This document shows, in pieces, positions 37,192 through 51,806 of a DNA stretch of 64,000 nucleotides. Every line of letters starts with the position of its first letter. The first letter of the stretch is position 1. Origin of the DNA: Nocardia exalbida NBRC 100660 (lineage in GTDB: Bacteria > Actinomycetota > Actinomycetes > Mycobacteriales > Mycobacteriaceae); the NCBI RefSeq assembly GCF_000308575.1, contig NZ_BAFZ01000163.1, forward strand, positions 16,410-80,409. The letters are read 5' to 3'. Below the pieces are notes generated by a model that saw only the letters and a list, made by a program, of their open reading frames with translations, did no database searches and was not told the DNA's origin. The translations under genes were made by a program, and so were the position numbers.

Positions 37192-37650
37192 CGTGTCTCG
37201 CTATCGCTTGTCGGTGGAGTCGACCGGGCCGATGGAAGTTATACACCAGCCGTCCGCGCGTGGAAGTGCTTGTGCTCCCGGCGATGCGAGCACGCGGCCC
37301 GCACCTCGCAGCGCACCCGACCGCTCCATCGGCCCGACCGCCTTCAGCGAATGTTCAGCATCACCAACGGGTTCGGGAGCGCGGACGAAGCCGCGCGCAG
37401 CTGCCGGTGACCGTGGCCGGTAAGGGGCGGTCACCGCGCGGACGAGTGATCGCATCGCCGCAGGCAGGCCGCCACTACCGATGCCCGGACCCTACCTACG
37501 CGACCATCCTGTGTGTCGAGCCGCTGCGCCGTCGAGAAGACGCGGCCCAGCGGTGCACCGCATGGACCGAACGACGGCGTCGCGACGATCCGCGCCGAGT
37601 TCGCTCACCCCGCGCTCGCCGAAAACGCTTCTACTGTGGGAGTCACGCGT
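37192..37650. other. Intergenic region before the P450 gene
   Basis: No gene seen in 459 bases. An 8-bp inverted repeat, CGGTGACC (37405-37412) and GGTCACCG (37429-37436) with a 16-base spacer, might be a regulator site for the divergent genes. Confidence 0.45.
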
Positions 37651-38907
37651 TTGACCACGCCCCGAGATCTCGACCCGACCACCAACGAATCCGGCGCCCA
37701 CCACGGTTCGCCCATCGACCACCGGATCGAGCGGATACCGCTGTATTCGCCGGATTTCGCGACCGATCCACATCGCGCCTACCGAGACATGCGGGCCCGC
37801 TACGGGTCGATGGCGCCGGTCGAGCTGGCCCCTGGCGTGCCCGCGACGTTGGTGCTCAGTTACCACACCGCCGTGCGAATCATGCACGACCCGCAGCACT
37901 TTCCCGCCGACCCGCGCGCCTGGCAGGCGAACGTCCCCGCCGACTGCCCGGTGCTGCCGGTCCTGGAGTGGCGCCCCAACGCCATGCGCAGCGTGGGCGA
38001 GGCGCACGCGCGCTACCGGCAGGTCAACACCGTGAGCATCAACGCCGTCGACCTGCACGCCTTGCACGAAACGGTGGAGCGGATCGCGGCCGGGCTGATC
38101 GACGCCTTCGGTACGGCGGGCAGCGCCGATCTGGTGTCCCAGTACGCTCTTCCGCTGGCCTTCGAGGTGATCAACGCCCTGCTGGGCTGCCCACCGGAGA
38201 TCGGGCGAGAGGTCGCCGCCGCTACCGCCGCCGTGTTCGACGGGGTGGACGCCGAGGAGGGCAACCGCATGCTCGGCACCGCCCTGCTGCGGCTGATCGA
38301 ACTCAAGCGCGCCGAGCCGGGCCCGGACATCACCACACGACTGCTGCGGCATCCGGCCGGCCTGGACGACGCGGAGGTGATCCACCAGCTCGTCGTGCTC
38401 TACGGCGCGGGTATCGAACCGCTGCAGAATTTGATCGTCAACACCCTGCTGCTGATTCTCACCGACGACCGGTTCGGTGGCGACGTCCTCGGCGGCAGCC
38501 TGTCCACTCGCGACGCGCTGGACGAGGTGTTGTTCACCGACCCGCCGATGGCCAATTTCTCGGTCACCTATCCGCGCCAGCCGATCCTGATCGATGATGT
38601 CTGGCTGCCCGCCCACCAACCGGTCGTCATCAGTTTCGCCGCCTGCAACAACGACCCGGCGATCGGCGGGCACAACCACAGCGGCAACCGGTCGCATCTG
38701 GCGTGGGGCGCCGGACCGCACGCCTGCCCCGCCCGCAGCCCGGCCTATCTCATCGCCCAGGATGCGGTCGACCAGCTGCTGGACGCACTGCCGGAATTGC
38801 GGCCCGCCGTGCCGGTGCGCGAATTGACGTGGCGGCCAGGGCCTTTCCACCGTGCCCTGGCCGCACTGCCGGTCGTCTTCCCGGCAACGCCGCCCCCGCG
38901 ATCCTGA
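37651..38907 (+). CDS. Cytochrome P450 lacking the ExxR motif (CYP157-like)
   Basis: 418 residues from TTG 37651, which has GGGAG seven bases upstream; a GTG at 37636 is the alternative. The haem loop is HLAWGAGPHACPAR with Cys359. In the K-helix the normally invariant ExxR reads EVLF (ALDEVLFTDPPMANF), so the Arg is missing. The I-helix Thr is also replaced (VVLYGAGIEPLQN). Both features are known for the Streptomyces CYP157 family, whose reactions are mostly unassigned. It is convergent with the flavoprotein gene. Confidence 0.88.
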   Translation: MTTPRDLDPTTNESGAHHGSPIDHRIERIPLYSPDFATDPHRAYRDMRARYGSMAPVELAPGVPATLVLSYHTAVRIMHDPQHFPADPRAWQANVPADCPVLPVLEWRPNAMRSVGEAHARYRQVNTVSINAVDLHALHETVERIAAGLIDAFGTAGSADLVSQYALPLAFEVINALLGCPPEIGREVAAATAAVFDGVDAEEGNRMLGTALLRLIELKRAEPGPDITTRLLRHPAGLDDAEVIHQLVVLYGAGIEPLQNLIVNTLLLILTDDRFGGDVLGGSLSTRDALDEVLFTDPPMANFSVTYPRQPILIDDVWLPAHQPVVISFAACNNDPAIGGHNHSGNRSHLAWGAGPHACPARSPAYLIAQDAVDQLLDALPELRPAVPVRELTWRPGPFHRALAALPVVFPATPPPRS

Positions 38908-38921
38908 GATCCGGTAATCGG

Positions 38922-40124
38922 TCAGGACGGCACTCTCGGTGCGAGCCGGGCGAGGTTCGCCGGTCGCGCGAAGGTGTCGGCGAAAGCGTCGGCCAGCGCC
39001 GGTTCGTGCCGGGCGGCGAGCATCATCTCCTGCATGGCAGGGGGCGGATCGAGCACCGTCGCCGTCCACCGCGCGGCGGGGTGCGCCACAGCCGTCAGCC
39101 ATGGCGCGGCCGCCCATTCCATCCACGTGCGGTCATAGGGACCGTCCGGGTCGTGCAGGATCGCCTCGCCGTAGCGGATCGCGCAGTGCACGGCGTTGTT
39201 GGCGCCCTGCGCGCCACCGGGATCCATCCGGCAGACGACGTCGCCTCCGCCCAGCACCGGCCGTCCCGAGGGCAGGGTGCCCACCGGACGGCGCATGACC
39301 GGGGTCACCGCCCCTACCAGCGTGGCCCCCGCGTCGGTCGGTTCGGCATGCCGGTAGCGCTCGGCGAGTTCGGCGGGCAGGTGCGCCTCCAGCAGTCGCC
39401 TGGCCTGTGCCCAGCGCTGTGCCGGCGTGCCGTGCTGGTCGAATACGTCCAGCGCGCCGCCCGGCCGCGCCTCGAAAAGCAAGATCTCGCAGCGGCGTTC
39501 CTGCCCAGGCCGTCCGGTGAGGGCGGGATAGGAGATCACCTCACCGTGCTCGGGTAGCGCGATGTAGGAGCCGAGGCCCTCCGGGTCCGGCTCGACACCG
39601 TCCAGGTACAGCACGGCGAGCCGCCGCTGCGCGGCGGCGGGCGCGGGCCACGCCGGATCGGCCTGGAAACAGTCGGCGAGTTCGCGACCGGCGCGGGTCA
39701 CCACGGTCAGGGCGTAGTCGGCGGCGGCCCGGTCGAGTTCGGCCACCGAGGGCTCGGCGATGCGCAGGTCGCCGCCCGCGGCCAGGAACTCGCCGAGCCA
39801 GCGCGCGAACACCGTCCGCTGATCCACGCTCTGCGCGGGGCGGGTGAATCGTCCCGCCCAGGTCACCACCGTCGCCCGCGCGACGGCCATGGTGAACCGG
39901 ATGCCTTCGATGTTCGGGGCGGTCGAGCGCCAGAAGCCGAGGCCGAGGTCCGATTCGAGGTCGAGCGTCGGCGGGAACTTGACCTGGGTGCTGGTCACCG
40001 TGCCGGTGAGCACCGCCTCGGCGTCCCGATCGGTCACCAGCGTGACGGCCCGGCCACCGCGCAGCAGACGATGGGCGAGGGGTAATCCGCATTCGCCCGC
40101 CCCGAGTACCAGTATCTGTCCCAC
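38922..40124 (-). CDS. StyA-like flavin monooxygenase
   Basis: 400 residues. GTG 40124 follows GGAAGGACACGAG. It starts with the FAD-binding Rossmann motif ILVLGAGECGLPLAHRLL. The second FAD contact region GGGDVVCRMDPGGAQGANNA and the overall layout match styrene monooxygenase oxygenase subunits (group E), which take reduced FAD from a separate reductase. No StyB-type reductase is adjacent. The substrate is unknown. It is divergent from the AAA-LuxR regulator, 119 bases away. Confidence 0.82.
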   Translation of the reverse strand: MGQILVLGAGECGLPLAHRLLRGGRAVTLVTDRDAEAVLTGTVTSTQVKFPPTLDLESDLGLGFWRSTAPNIEGIRFTMAVARATVVTWAGRFTRPAQSVDQRTVFARWLGEFLAAGGDLRIAEPSVAELDRAAADYALTVVTRAGRELADCFQADPAWPAPAAAQRRLAVLYLDGVEPDPEGLGSYIALPEHGEVISYPALTGRPGQERRCEILLFEARPGGALDVFDQHGTPAQRWAQARRLLEAHLPAELAERYRHAEPTDAGATLVGAVTPVMRRPVGTLPSGRPVLGGGDVVCRMDPGGAQGANNAVHCAIRYGEAILHDPDGPYDRTWMEWAAAPWLTAVAHPAARWTATVLDPPPAMQEMMLAARHEPALADAFADTFARPANLARLAPRVPS

Positions 40125-40243
40125 CCTCGTGTCCTTCCGGTCGTGAACTACCGCGACAGCGCAATAGTCCGCGTATAGGTGGGCGCGGCACATCGGTAGA
40201 GACCCGCGAATCTCCGGATGCGGCCGGACTACGCTGCACTGTT

Positions 40244-42787
40244 GTGTCGGTAGGACGTGCGTCGAGTCCGGGTTTCCCACCCGTGGCCGCCAGTGATTTC
40301 GTCGGGCGCGAACGGGAGCTGGAGAGGATCGGGATGGCGCTGCTGGGCGGGACCCGCCTGGTCACGCTGATCGGCGCGGGCGGCATCGGCAAAACACGGC
40401 TGGCGACCGAAGCGGTGCACCGGTTCCACAAGGCGCGCCGCGTGCCGGTGCACTGGGTGCGCCTGGCGCTGCTCTCGCGTAACGCCGACGCGGCGGCGGT
40501 CGAGGAACAGGTCGCGCGCTCGCTGATGGACGCCGACTTCTCCGGACGATCGGCGTGGGAGGCGGTGCTGGACACGCTGCGCCGCCGCGACGCGGTCGGG
40601 CGCACCCTGCAGACGATCCTGGTGATGGACAATTGCGAACACGTCCTGGACGGCGCGGGCCGGGTGATCGCCGACCTGCTGGAGGCGGCGCCGGGCCTCA
40701 CGGTGCTGGCCACCAGCCGCGAGGCGATCGGCTGGGTCGACGAGCAGTTGGTGCCGGTGCCCGCGTTGTCGCGGGAACAGGCGCTGGCTCTGTTCCGGGC
40801 CCGCGCCGGCCTGACCGGGCACGCCGTCGCCGACGACGAGACCGAATTGGCGGTGGCGATCTGCCGTCACGTGCACAACCATCCGCTCTACATCCGGCTG
40901 GCCGCCGCGCGGCTGTTGCGGCAGCCGCTGCCGATGATCCTGCGTGACCTCAGCGGTGAGGCCACCGACCGGCGGCTGCGCTGGTCGCACGGTCCCCGGG
41001 TCGGTGCGGAGGCGCGTCACCAAGGCATTCGCGACGTCATCGCCTGGTCCTACGACCTGTGCGGGGACAAAGAGCGGCTGCTGTTCGACCGCCTGTCGGT
41101 GTTCGCGGCCGGGTACGACGTGGACCCCGACAACGCGGACGCGGCGGAATCGGACGTCGGCGCCGAATTGGAGGCGATCGAGGCGGTCTGCGCCGATGAC
41201 GAGCCGGACGGCTTGGCCCGCGCCGAGATCGAAGGCCTGCTCGAGCGATTGGCGGACCAATCGCTGGTCTCGGTGCATCTGACCGCGACCACGGTGCGGT
41301 ATTCGCTGCTGGAGAGCGTTCGCCTGTTCGCCCAGCAGCGCGCGAGCGAACGCGGTGGTGAACCGGCCCGGTTGGCGCGCGCGCACCGCCGCTACTACCG
41401 CGACAAGGTCGTCGCCGCCCGAACCGGATGGTTCGGCCCGGACGAACAGCGGCTGCTGGATTGGGCGCGGGCAGCCTGGGACAACCTGCTGTGCGCGATG
41501 GCGGGCAGCCTCGCCACCGCGGAGGAGGCCGCCGTCGGGCTGGAGATCGCCGCCGGGCTGATCGCGCTGCGCTGCCCGTTCCTCACCGGCTCGCTGCGGG
41601 AACCACGCCGCTGGGCCGAGCGCACGCTGGCCGCCAGCCGGGAACTCGACCCGCCGCCGCTGCCGCTGCAGGTCACGACGATGTCGCTGATCGCGTGGAT
41701 CAGCCTGTGCCAAGGCCTGCACCACGACGCCGAACGCACGCTCGACGAGTGCGTGGCGCTGTGCGCGCCCGACGGCGCCGCCCGGGCGGGCTGGCGCGAG
41801 CAGCCCGACCTCGATCGCGGTCTGCCCGCCCCGGTCGAGTTCGCCCGAGGTGCCGAGATGATGCTGGTGGACCGCGACGTGCGCGCGATAGCGGTGCTGG
41901 CCCGCGCGCGAGAGAAGTTCTCCGTCGACGGCGACCGTGGTGGGGCCGCGATGAGCGAACTGTTCGAAGCGCTGGCCGCGGCGTTGCTCGGTACGCCCGC
42001 GCAGGCCTTGGAGATCTCCCGGCGGCACCTGGAGCACGCCGAGCGCTCCGGGGCGCGGTGGGCGACGTCCTGGGTCGGCCTGGCCCGGGCTATCGCACTG
42101 ACCAAACACGGTGACCCGGAGCAAGCGCTCGCCGTGACGCACGCGTCGCTGACCACTCAGCTGGCGATGCGTGACCAATGGGGCGCGGTGTGGGCCGTCC
42201 ACATCCGCGGCTGGGCACTGGCGCGCTTGATCCGCGACACCGACGGCGAACGCTCCGGCACGGTGACGGGTTGGGCGCGCGAAGTCGCGCGCCTGACCGG
42301 TGGCGGTGCCACACTGCGGGACAGGATCGGTGTGGACATCGCCAATCTCGGCCCGTTCGCCACCGAAACCGACATCGCCGCCGACACCGCTCGGGCGGTC
42401 CTGGGCGAGACCGCGTTCGCGGAGGCGGAACACGAGGGTGCGTTGCTGCGGCCGGAACTGGGCGAGGTAGCACAGCTGGCGCTGGGGAAGCTGTCGCTGG
42501 ACCGGTTACCCGTCGAGCATCCGGTCCGGCGGCACCGTCCTTCGCACTGGGAGGACTTGTCCGGCGCCGAACAGGAGGTGGCCGTGCTGGCGGCGGCGGG
42601 CTGGACGAACACCGCCATCGCCGCCCGGCGCGGCAGTTCGTTCAAGACGGTCGACGCCCAGATGGCGGCGATCCTGCAAAAACTGATGATCGGCTCGCGG
42701 GAGGACATCCGCGCCCTCGTGCCCGACGACCGGCAGGCCCAGGTGACCGAGGAGGCCGCGCGCAAACCGCAGCGCGCCCGGCGCTGA
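40244..42787 (+). CDS. Large AAA-ATPase/LuxR-type regulator
   Basis: 847 residues from GTG 40244, with no ribosome site, so possibly leaderless. Walker A is IGAGGIGKTR (Lys50), Walker B ILVMDNCEHV, followed by sensor TSREAIG. A winged-helix part (about 265-390) and a long TPR-like helical region (about 400-720) come next. A LuxR-type HTH is near the C-terminus (AEQEVAVLAAAGWTNTAIAA then SFKTVDAQMAAILQKL). Such proteins integrate a signal with ATP-driven assembly. Target may be the divergent flavoprotein. Confidence 0.88.
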   Translation: MSVGRASSPGFPPVAASDFVGRERELERIGMALLGGTRLVTLIGAGGIGKTRLATEAVHRFHKARRVPVHWVRLALLSRNADAAAVEEQVARSLMDADFSGRSAWEAVLDTLRRRDAVGRTLQTILVMDNCEHVLDGAGRVIADLLEAAPGLTVLATSREAIGWVDEQLVPVPALSREQALALFRARAGLTGHAVADDETELAVAICRHVHNHPLYIRLAAARLLRQPLPMILRDLSGEATDRRLRWSHGPRVGAEARHQGIRDVIAWSYDLCGDKERLLFDRLSVFAAGYDVDPDNADAAESDVGAELEAIEAVCADDEPDGLARAEIEGLLERLADQSLVSVHLTATTVRYSLLESVRLFAQQRASERGGEPARLARAHRRYYRDKVVAARTGWFGPDEQRLLDWARAAWDNLLCAMAGSLATAEEAAVGLEIAAGLIALRCPFLTGSLREPRRWAERTLAASRELDPPPLPLQVTTMSLIAWISLCQGLHHDAERTLDECVALCAPDGAARAGWREQPDLDRGLPAPVEFARGAEMMLVDRDVRAIAVLARAREKFSVDGDRGGAAMSELFEALAAALLGTPAQALEISRRHLEHAERSGARWATSWVGLARAIALTKHGDPEQALAVTHASLTTQLAMRDQWGAVWAVHIRGWALARLIRDTDGERSGTVTGWAREVARLTGGGATLRDRIGVDIANLGPFATETDIAADTARAVLGETAFAEAEHEGALLRPELGEVAQLALGKLSLDRLPVEHPVRRHRPSHWEDLSGAEQEVAVLAAAGWTNTAIAARRGSSFKTVDAQMAAILQKLMIGSREDIRALVPDDRQAQVTEEAARKPQRARR

Positions 42788-42852
42788 GGCGAGCACCGTC
42801 GGCACTCCGTCGAGTTGTCCGGTGGCGGCGTCGGCCCCGAGGACAGGCGACA

Positions 42853-42888
42853 GGCCGGGCGACGTCTCTGCGGGGACGCCGCCCGGCC
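42853..42888. terminator. Hairpin terminator at the end of the PKS operon
   Basis: A 14-bp stem with one mismatch (GGCCGGGCGACGTC at 42853-42866; GACGCCGCCCGGCC at 42875-42888) lies between the convergent stops at 42787 and 42923. It marks the downstream end of the cluster. Confidence 0.75.
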
Positions 42889-42922
42889 CGCTACCGGCCG
42901 GATTCGCCGAGGCGACCGGTGC

Positions 42923-43600
42923 TCACTCCGCCCGTTTGCGCGCGGTGATCTGGATGCCGGGCTCGCCCGGGATGCGGCGCACCTGGGCGTCGGTGACCGG
43001 GAGATCGGCCACCAGGTCGCGGCCGTCCTCCAGATCGAGGCCGTAGCCGGCGATGTAGGTGCGGAAGAACGGAAGGCAGGCCCGCGCCATCGGCTGCGGC
43101 AGCTTCCAGCGGTCGACGAAAGTCCGCGCGTCCTCGAAGGTGCAGCCCCGATCGGCCTCGATCACCAGCAGCAGCCCGCCGGGCCGCAGCACCCGGATCA
43201 TCTCCGCGAGCCCCTTGCGCTGATCGGGCCAGTGCTTGATCGAACCGGAGCTGATCACCGCGTCGTAGGCGGCGTCGGGGAACGGCAGGTCCGTCGCCGA
43301 TCCCTCTCGGAACTGGATGCGGCTGCCCAGCGCCGCGCCGCGCTTGCGAGCCCTGCGCACCTGCTGCGGGGACAGGTCGATACCGGTCAGCCGCAGCGTG
43401 GTCCCGGCGGTGGCCAGCCCGACCGCGAGTTGCCCACCGCCGCATCCCACGTCGAGAACCTGCGCGCCCTCGTCGAGCTGGGCGACGATATCGTCGAACA
43501 GGGTCGGGGTCATCTCCCGCACGGCGTCGGAGATGAAGTTGTCGTAGAACCACGAGTCGATCGGGTTGTAGCGCTTGGTCTTGTCCAGCAGGACGGTCAT
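42923..43600 (-). CDS. Class I SAM-dependent methyltransferase of the PKS-AvrD cluster
   Basis: 225 residues. ATG 43600 follows TAGGAGCACGCC. SAM motifs are VLDVGCGGGQLAVGLA, LTGIDLSPQQV and FREGSATDLPFPDAAYDAVI. The N-terminal stretch DKTKRYNPIDSWFYDNF precedes the fold. It belongs to the Methyltransf_11 type, acting on small molecules. It is the last gene of the operon, nine bases after the P-loop gene, so it probably tailors the product. Confidence 0.88.
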   Translation of the reverse strand: MTVLLDKTKRYNPIDSWFYDNFISDAVREMTPTLFDDIVAQLDEGAQVLDVGCGGGQLAVGLATAGTTLRLTGIDLSPQQVRRARKRGAALGSRIQFREGSATDLPFPDAAYDAVISSGSIKHWPDQRKGLAEMIRVLRPGGLLLVIEADRGCTFEDARTFVDRWKLPQPMARACLPFFRTYIAGYGLDLEDGRDLVADLPVTDAQVRRIPGEPGIQITARKRAE

Positions 43601-43609
43601 GGCGTGCTC

Positions 43610-44386
43610 CTAAACGCGGGTGGCGAACTTGATCTTGCGGCCGAGAGTGTGCGGTTGTTGCTGGGCGACGATCGTTTCCTGGACGCGCTCGCGGCTGCTG
43701 CGCACGATCTCCATCGCCTCCTTCACCGCGACGTCGATGTCCATCACGGTGGGGATGTCGAGCATCGAGACGATGGATTCCAGGCGCTGTTCCGGGGTGC
43801 CGCGTACCGTCACGACCGGCTGCCCGAGCTCGCTGATCGCGTGCAGCAGTTGCCGATCGGAGATGGCGCGGTAGCGCTCGTCGACCGGCCGGTGGCCGTC
43901 GGGGTCCATCGGCACCTCCACCGGGAGGTGGAAGAAGATGTCGTAGTTCTGCCGTGCCCGCTGCCGGGCCATATCGCCGTAGGCGTTGAGGTAGCGGCGG
44001 TAGAACGGCCGGCCGGGCAGCGTGATGGTGTTCTTGACGGCCTTGTGCCATCGGCTCGATCCGGGGTTGGGACCGGTGACCAGTCGCGTGGTGCCGTAGA
44101 CCCACTCGTTGAGCACCGAGCCGTCGGCGATGAATCCGCCTTGGGCGTCGAGGATCGCCTCGGCCTGGATGCGAAGTTCCAGCCTGCGGAAGCCGAGCGC
44201 CATCAGTTCGGTGGTGCTCAAATCCTGGAACCGCATGCCCGGGTAGAGCTCGGTGACCACCTCGCGGGCGGAGGAGGCGTCCACCCGGGGGATGCCGGTC
44301 AGCAGGGACAGCGCCGTGGAGGTCGTGGTCTTTCCGGTCGAATAGGTTCCGGAGATGACGATGCGTCGATAGTTGTTTCCCGACAT
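43610..44386 (-). CDS. P-loop nucleotide-binding protein (AAA_28/NadR-like kinase fold)
   Basis: 258 residues. ATG 44386 follows GGAAAGG. Walker A is ISGTYSTGKTTT (Lys19). An Asp in GGFIADGSVLNEWVYG may coordinate Mg2+, and ARQRARQNYDIFFHLPVEVP resembles the lid and base strand of small-molecule kinases of the NadR/AAA_28 group. It may phosphorylate a pathway intermediate or bind a nucleotide as a regulator; neither is proven. It lies 35 bases after the AvrD gene and nine before the methyltransferase. Confidence 0.75.
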   Translation of the reverse strand: MSGNNYRRIVISGTYSTGKTTTSTALSLLTGIPRVDASSAREVVTELYPGMRFQDLSTTELMALGFRRLELRIQAEAILDAQGGFIADGSVLNEWVYGTTRLVTGPNPGSSRWHKAVKNTITLPGRPFYRRYLNAYGDMARQRARQNYDIFFHLPVEVPMDPDGHRPVDERYRAISDRQLLHAISELGQPVVTVRGTPEQRLESIVSMLDIPTVMDIDVAVKEAMEIVRSSRERVQETIVAQQQPHTLGRKIKFATRV

Positions 44387-44421
44387 GAGAGTGCCTTTCC
44401 GATCGTTCGGGGATGCGCGGG

Positions 44422-45384
44422 TCAGGCGGGCAGCCGGTGCGCGAGGTCGTAGCGGATCTCGCAGCCCGCGAAATCCGATGCCCAGCTGGAGATGCGCCAG
44501 TCGCCGCCGCCGAAGGCGAGGACCATCGAGCGCACCATGTGCGTGGTCGCGGTGCCGGAGGTGAGTGGCGCCGGGGGAGCGGACGCGCGCGCGGTCATCC
44601 GGCGCATCCACAGCGTTTCGCTGTCTTTGCGGGCGATGTTGTCCAGCTCGTAGAGCACGACCTGGGACAGTTGCGCCAGGATCACCGTCGCGTCGACCAG
44701 CGTCACCGAAGGCTGGTAGGCGTCGGCCACGCCCTGCCAGGGGCCCGCCGAATCCGGTTCCGCCAGAGCGAAATCGGCGTGCGCGCGGCTGCCGCCGTCG
44801 GAGACGACGACGTTGCGCAGATACTGCCCGCGGGTGTAGACCCCGCCGTGGAAGTATCCCCGCCCGGTCTCGTGCACGGTGCGCCGTGTGGCCTGCGGCG
44901 GTCGCGGCGGCGCGGGCAGCTCCACGGTGGCCTCGAGGCTCATGCCGCCGCCCAGCGCTCCGGTGATGCTGATCGTGTTTCCTTCCACCGCGACGACCGT
45001 CGCGCTGATCGGGAACTCCTCCAGCGATTCCGTCGCGATGGTTCCGCTGCTGAATTGGACGTACGGCACCCAGCACGACCGGATGTCGCTGTCGGTGAGC
45101 CCGTAGCACTCGCGCAGGATCACCTCGAGCAGCCGGTAGCCGAAGATCGAGCAGTCGATGCTGCTGACGTGCGGCACCAGCACCCGGGTGCTCTTACGCG
45201 ACCAGTCCAGCGGATAGTGCACGCCGGCCGTGGCTGTCAGCCGCGGACGGTCCTGCGCGTCGCGGTCGAGGACGATGTCGAAGATGCGGTGCGTGATCCG
45301 CTTGTACCCCTCGCCGAAGAACCGCCCGTCCCGGTGGCCCAGCACGGTGTCGATATCGGCGTAGGCGATCAGCTCGGTGGACAT
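44422..45384 (-). CDS. avrD: AvrD-family protein (syringolide-synthase-like)
   Basis: 320 residues, close to the 311 of Pseudomonas AvrD. ATG 45384 follows AAAGGAACCCAC; an ATG at 45399 overlaps the PKS stop but has no site. Family marks are HRDGRFFGEGYKRITHRI, GVHYPLDWSRKS, VPHVSSIDC, SVTLVDATVILAQLSQVVLY and RKDSETLWMRR. AvrD joins a C8-C12 beta-ketoacyl chain to xylulose to start syringolide synthesis, and is thought to work much like the butyrolactone enzyme AfsA. Here it sits 11 bases after a PKS without a thioesterase. Release of the chain onto a sugar is inferred. Confidence 0.82.
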   Translation of the reverse strand: MSTELIAYADIDTVLGHRDGRFFGEGYKRITHRIFDIVLDRDAQDRPRLTATAGVHYPLDWSRKSTRVLVPHVSSIDCSIFGYRLLEVILRECYGLTDSDIRSCWVPYVQFSSGTIATESLEEFPISATVVAVEGNTISITGALGGGMSLEATVELPAPPRPPQATRRTVHETGRGYFHGGVYTRGQYLRNVVVSDGGSRAHADFALAEPDSAGPWQGVADAYQPSVTLVDATVILAQLSQVVLYELDNIARKDSETLWMRRMTARASAPPAPLTSGTATTHMVRSMVLAFGGGDWRISSWASDFAGCEIRYDLAHRLPA

Positions 45385-45395
45385 GTGGGTTCCTT

Positions 45396-51677
<6,282 letters not shown>

Positions 51678-51806
51678 TATTTCTCCTGGCCTGAAATGCG
51701 GGTCCATGCTGAGCCCCCCGACCGCAGCAGCACAAATATCTGATGAGCTTCTTCGCTCGAATGGTCATGCTATTGCGCAGCCCGCTCGAGCGTCAATTGT
51801 TCTGCG
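51678..51806 (-). promoter_or_regulatory. Upstream region of the PKS gene
   Basis: 129 bases between the F420 reductase stop and the PKS start, relatively A+T-rich. CGCTCGA (51754-51760) and TCGAGCG (51786-51792) form an inverted repeat with a 25-base spacer. The half-sites partly resemble StrR half-sites, but the spacing does not fit. It is the only long gap in the operon, so an internal promoter is possible. Confidence 0.4.

Noticed and set aside
51754..51792. A StrR operator before the PKS gene
   Set aside because: Half-sites are imperfect and the spacing differs from the 11-base spacer of the site at 55683.
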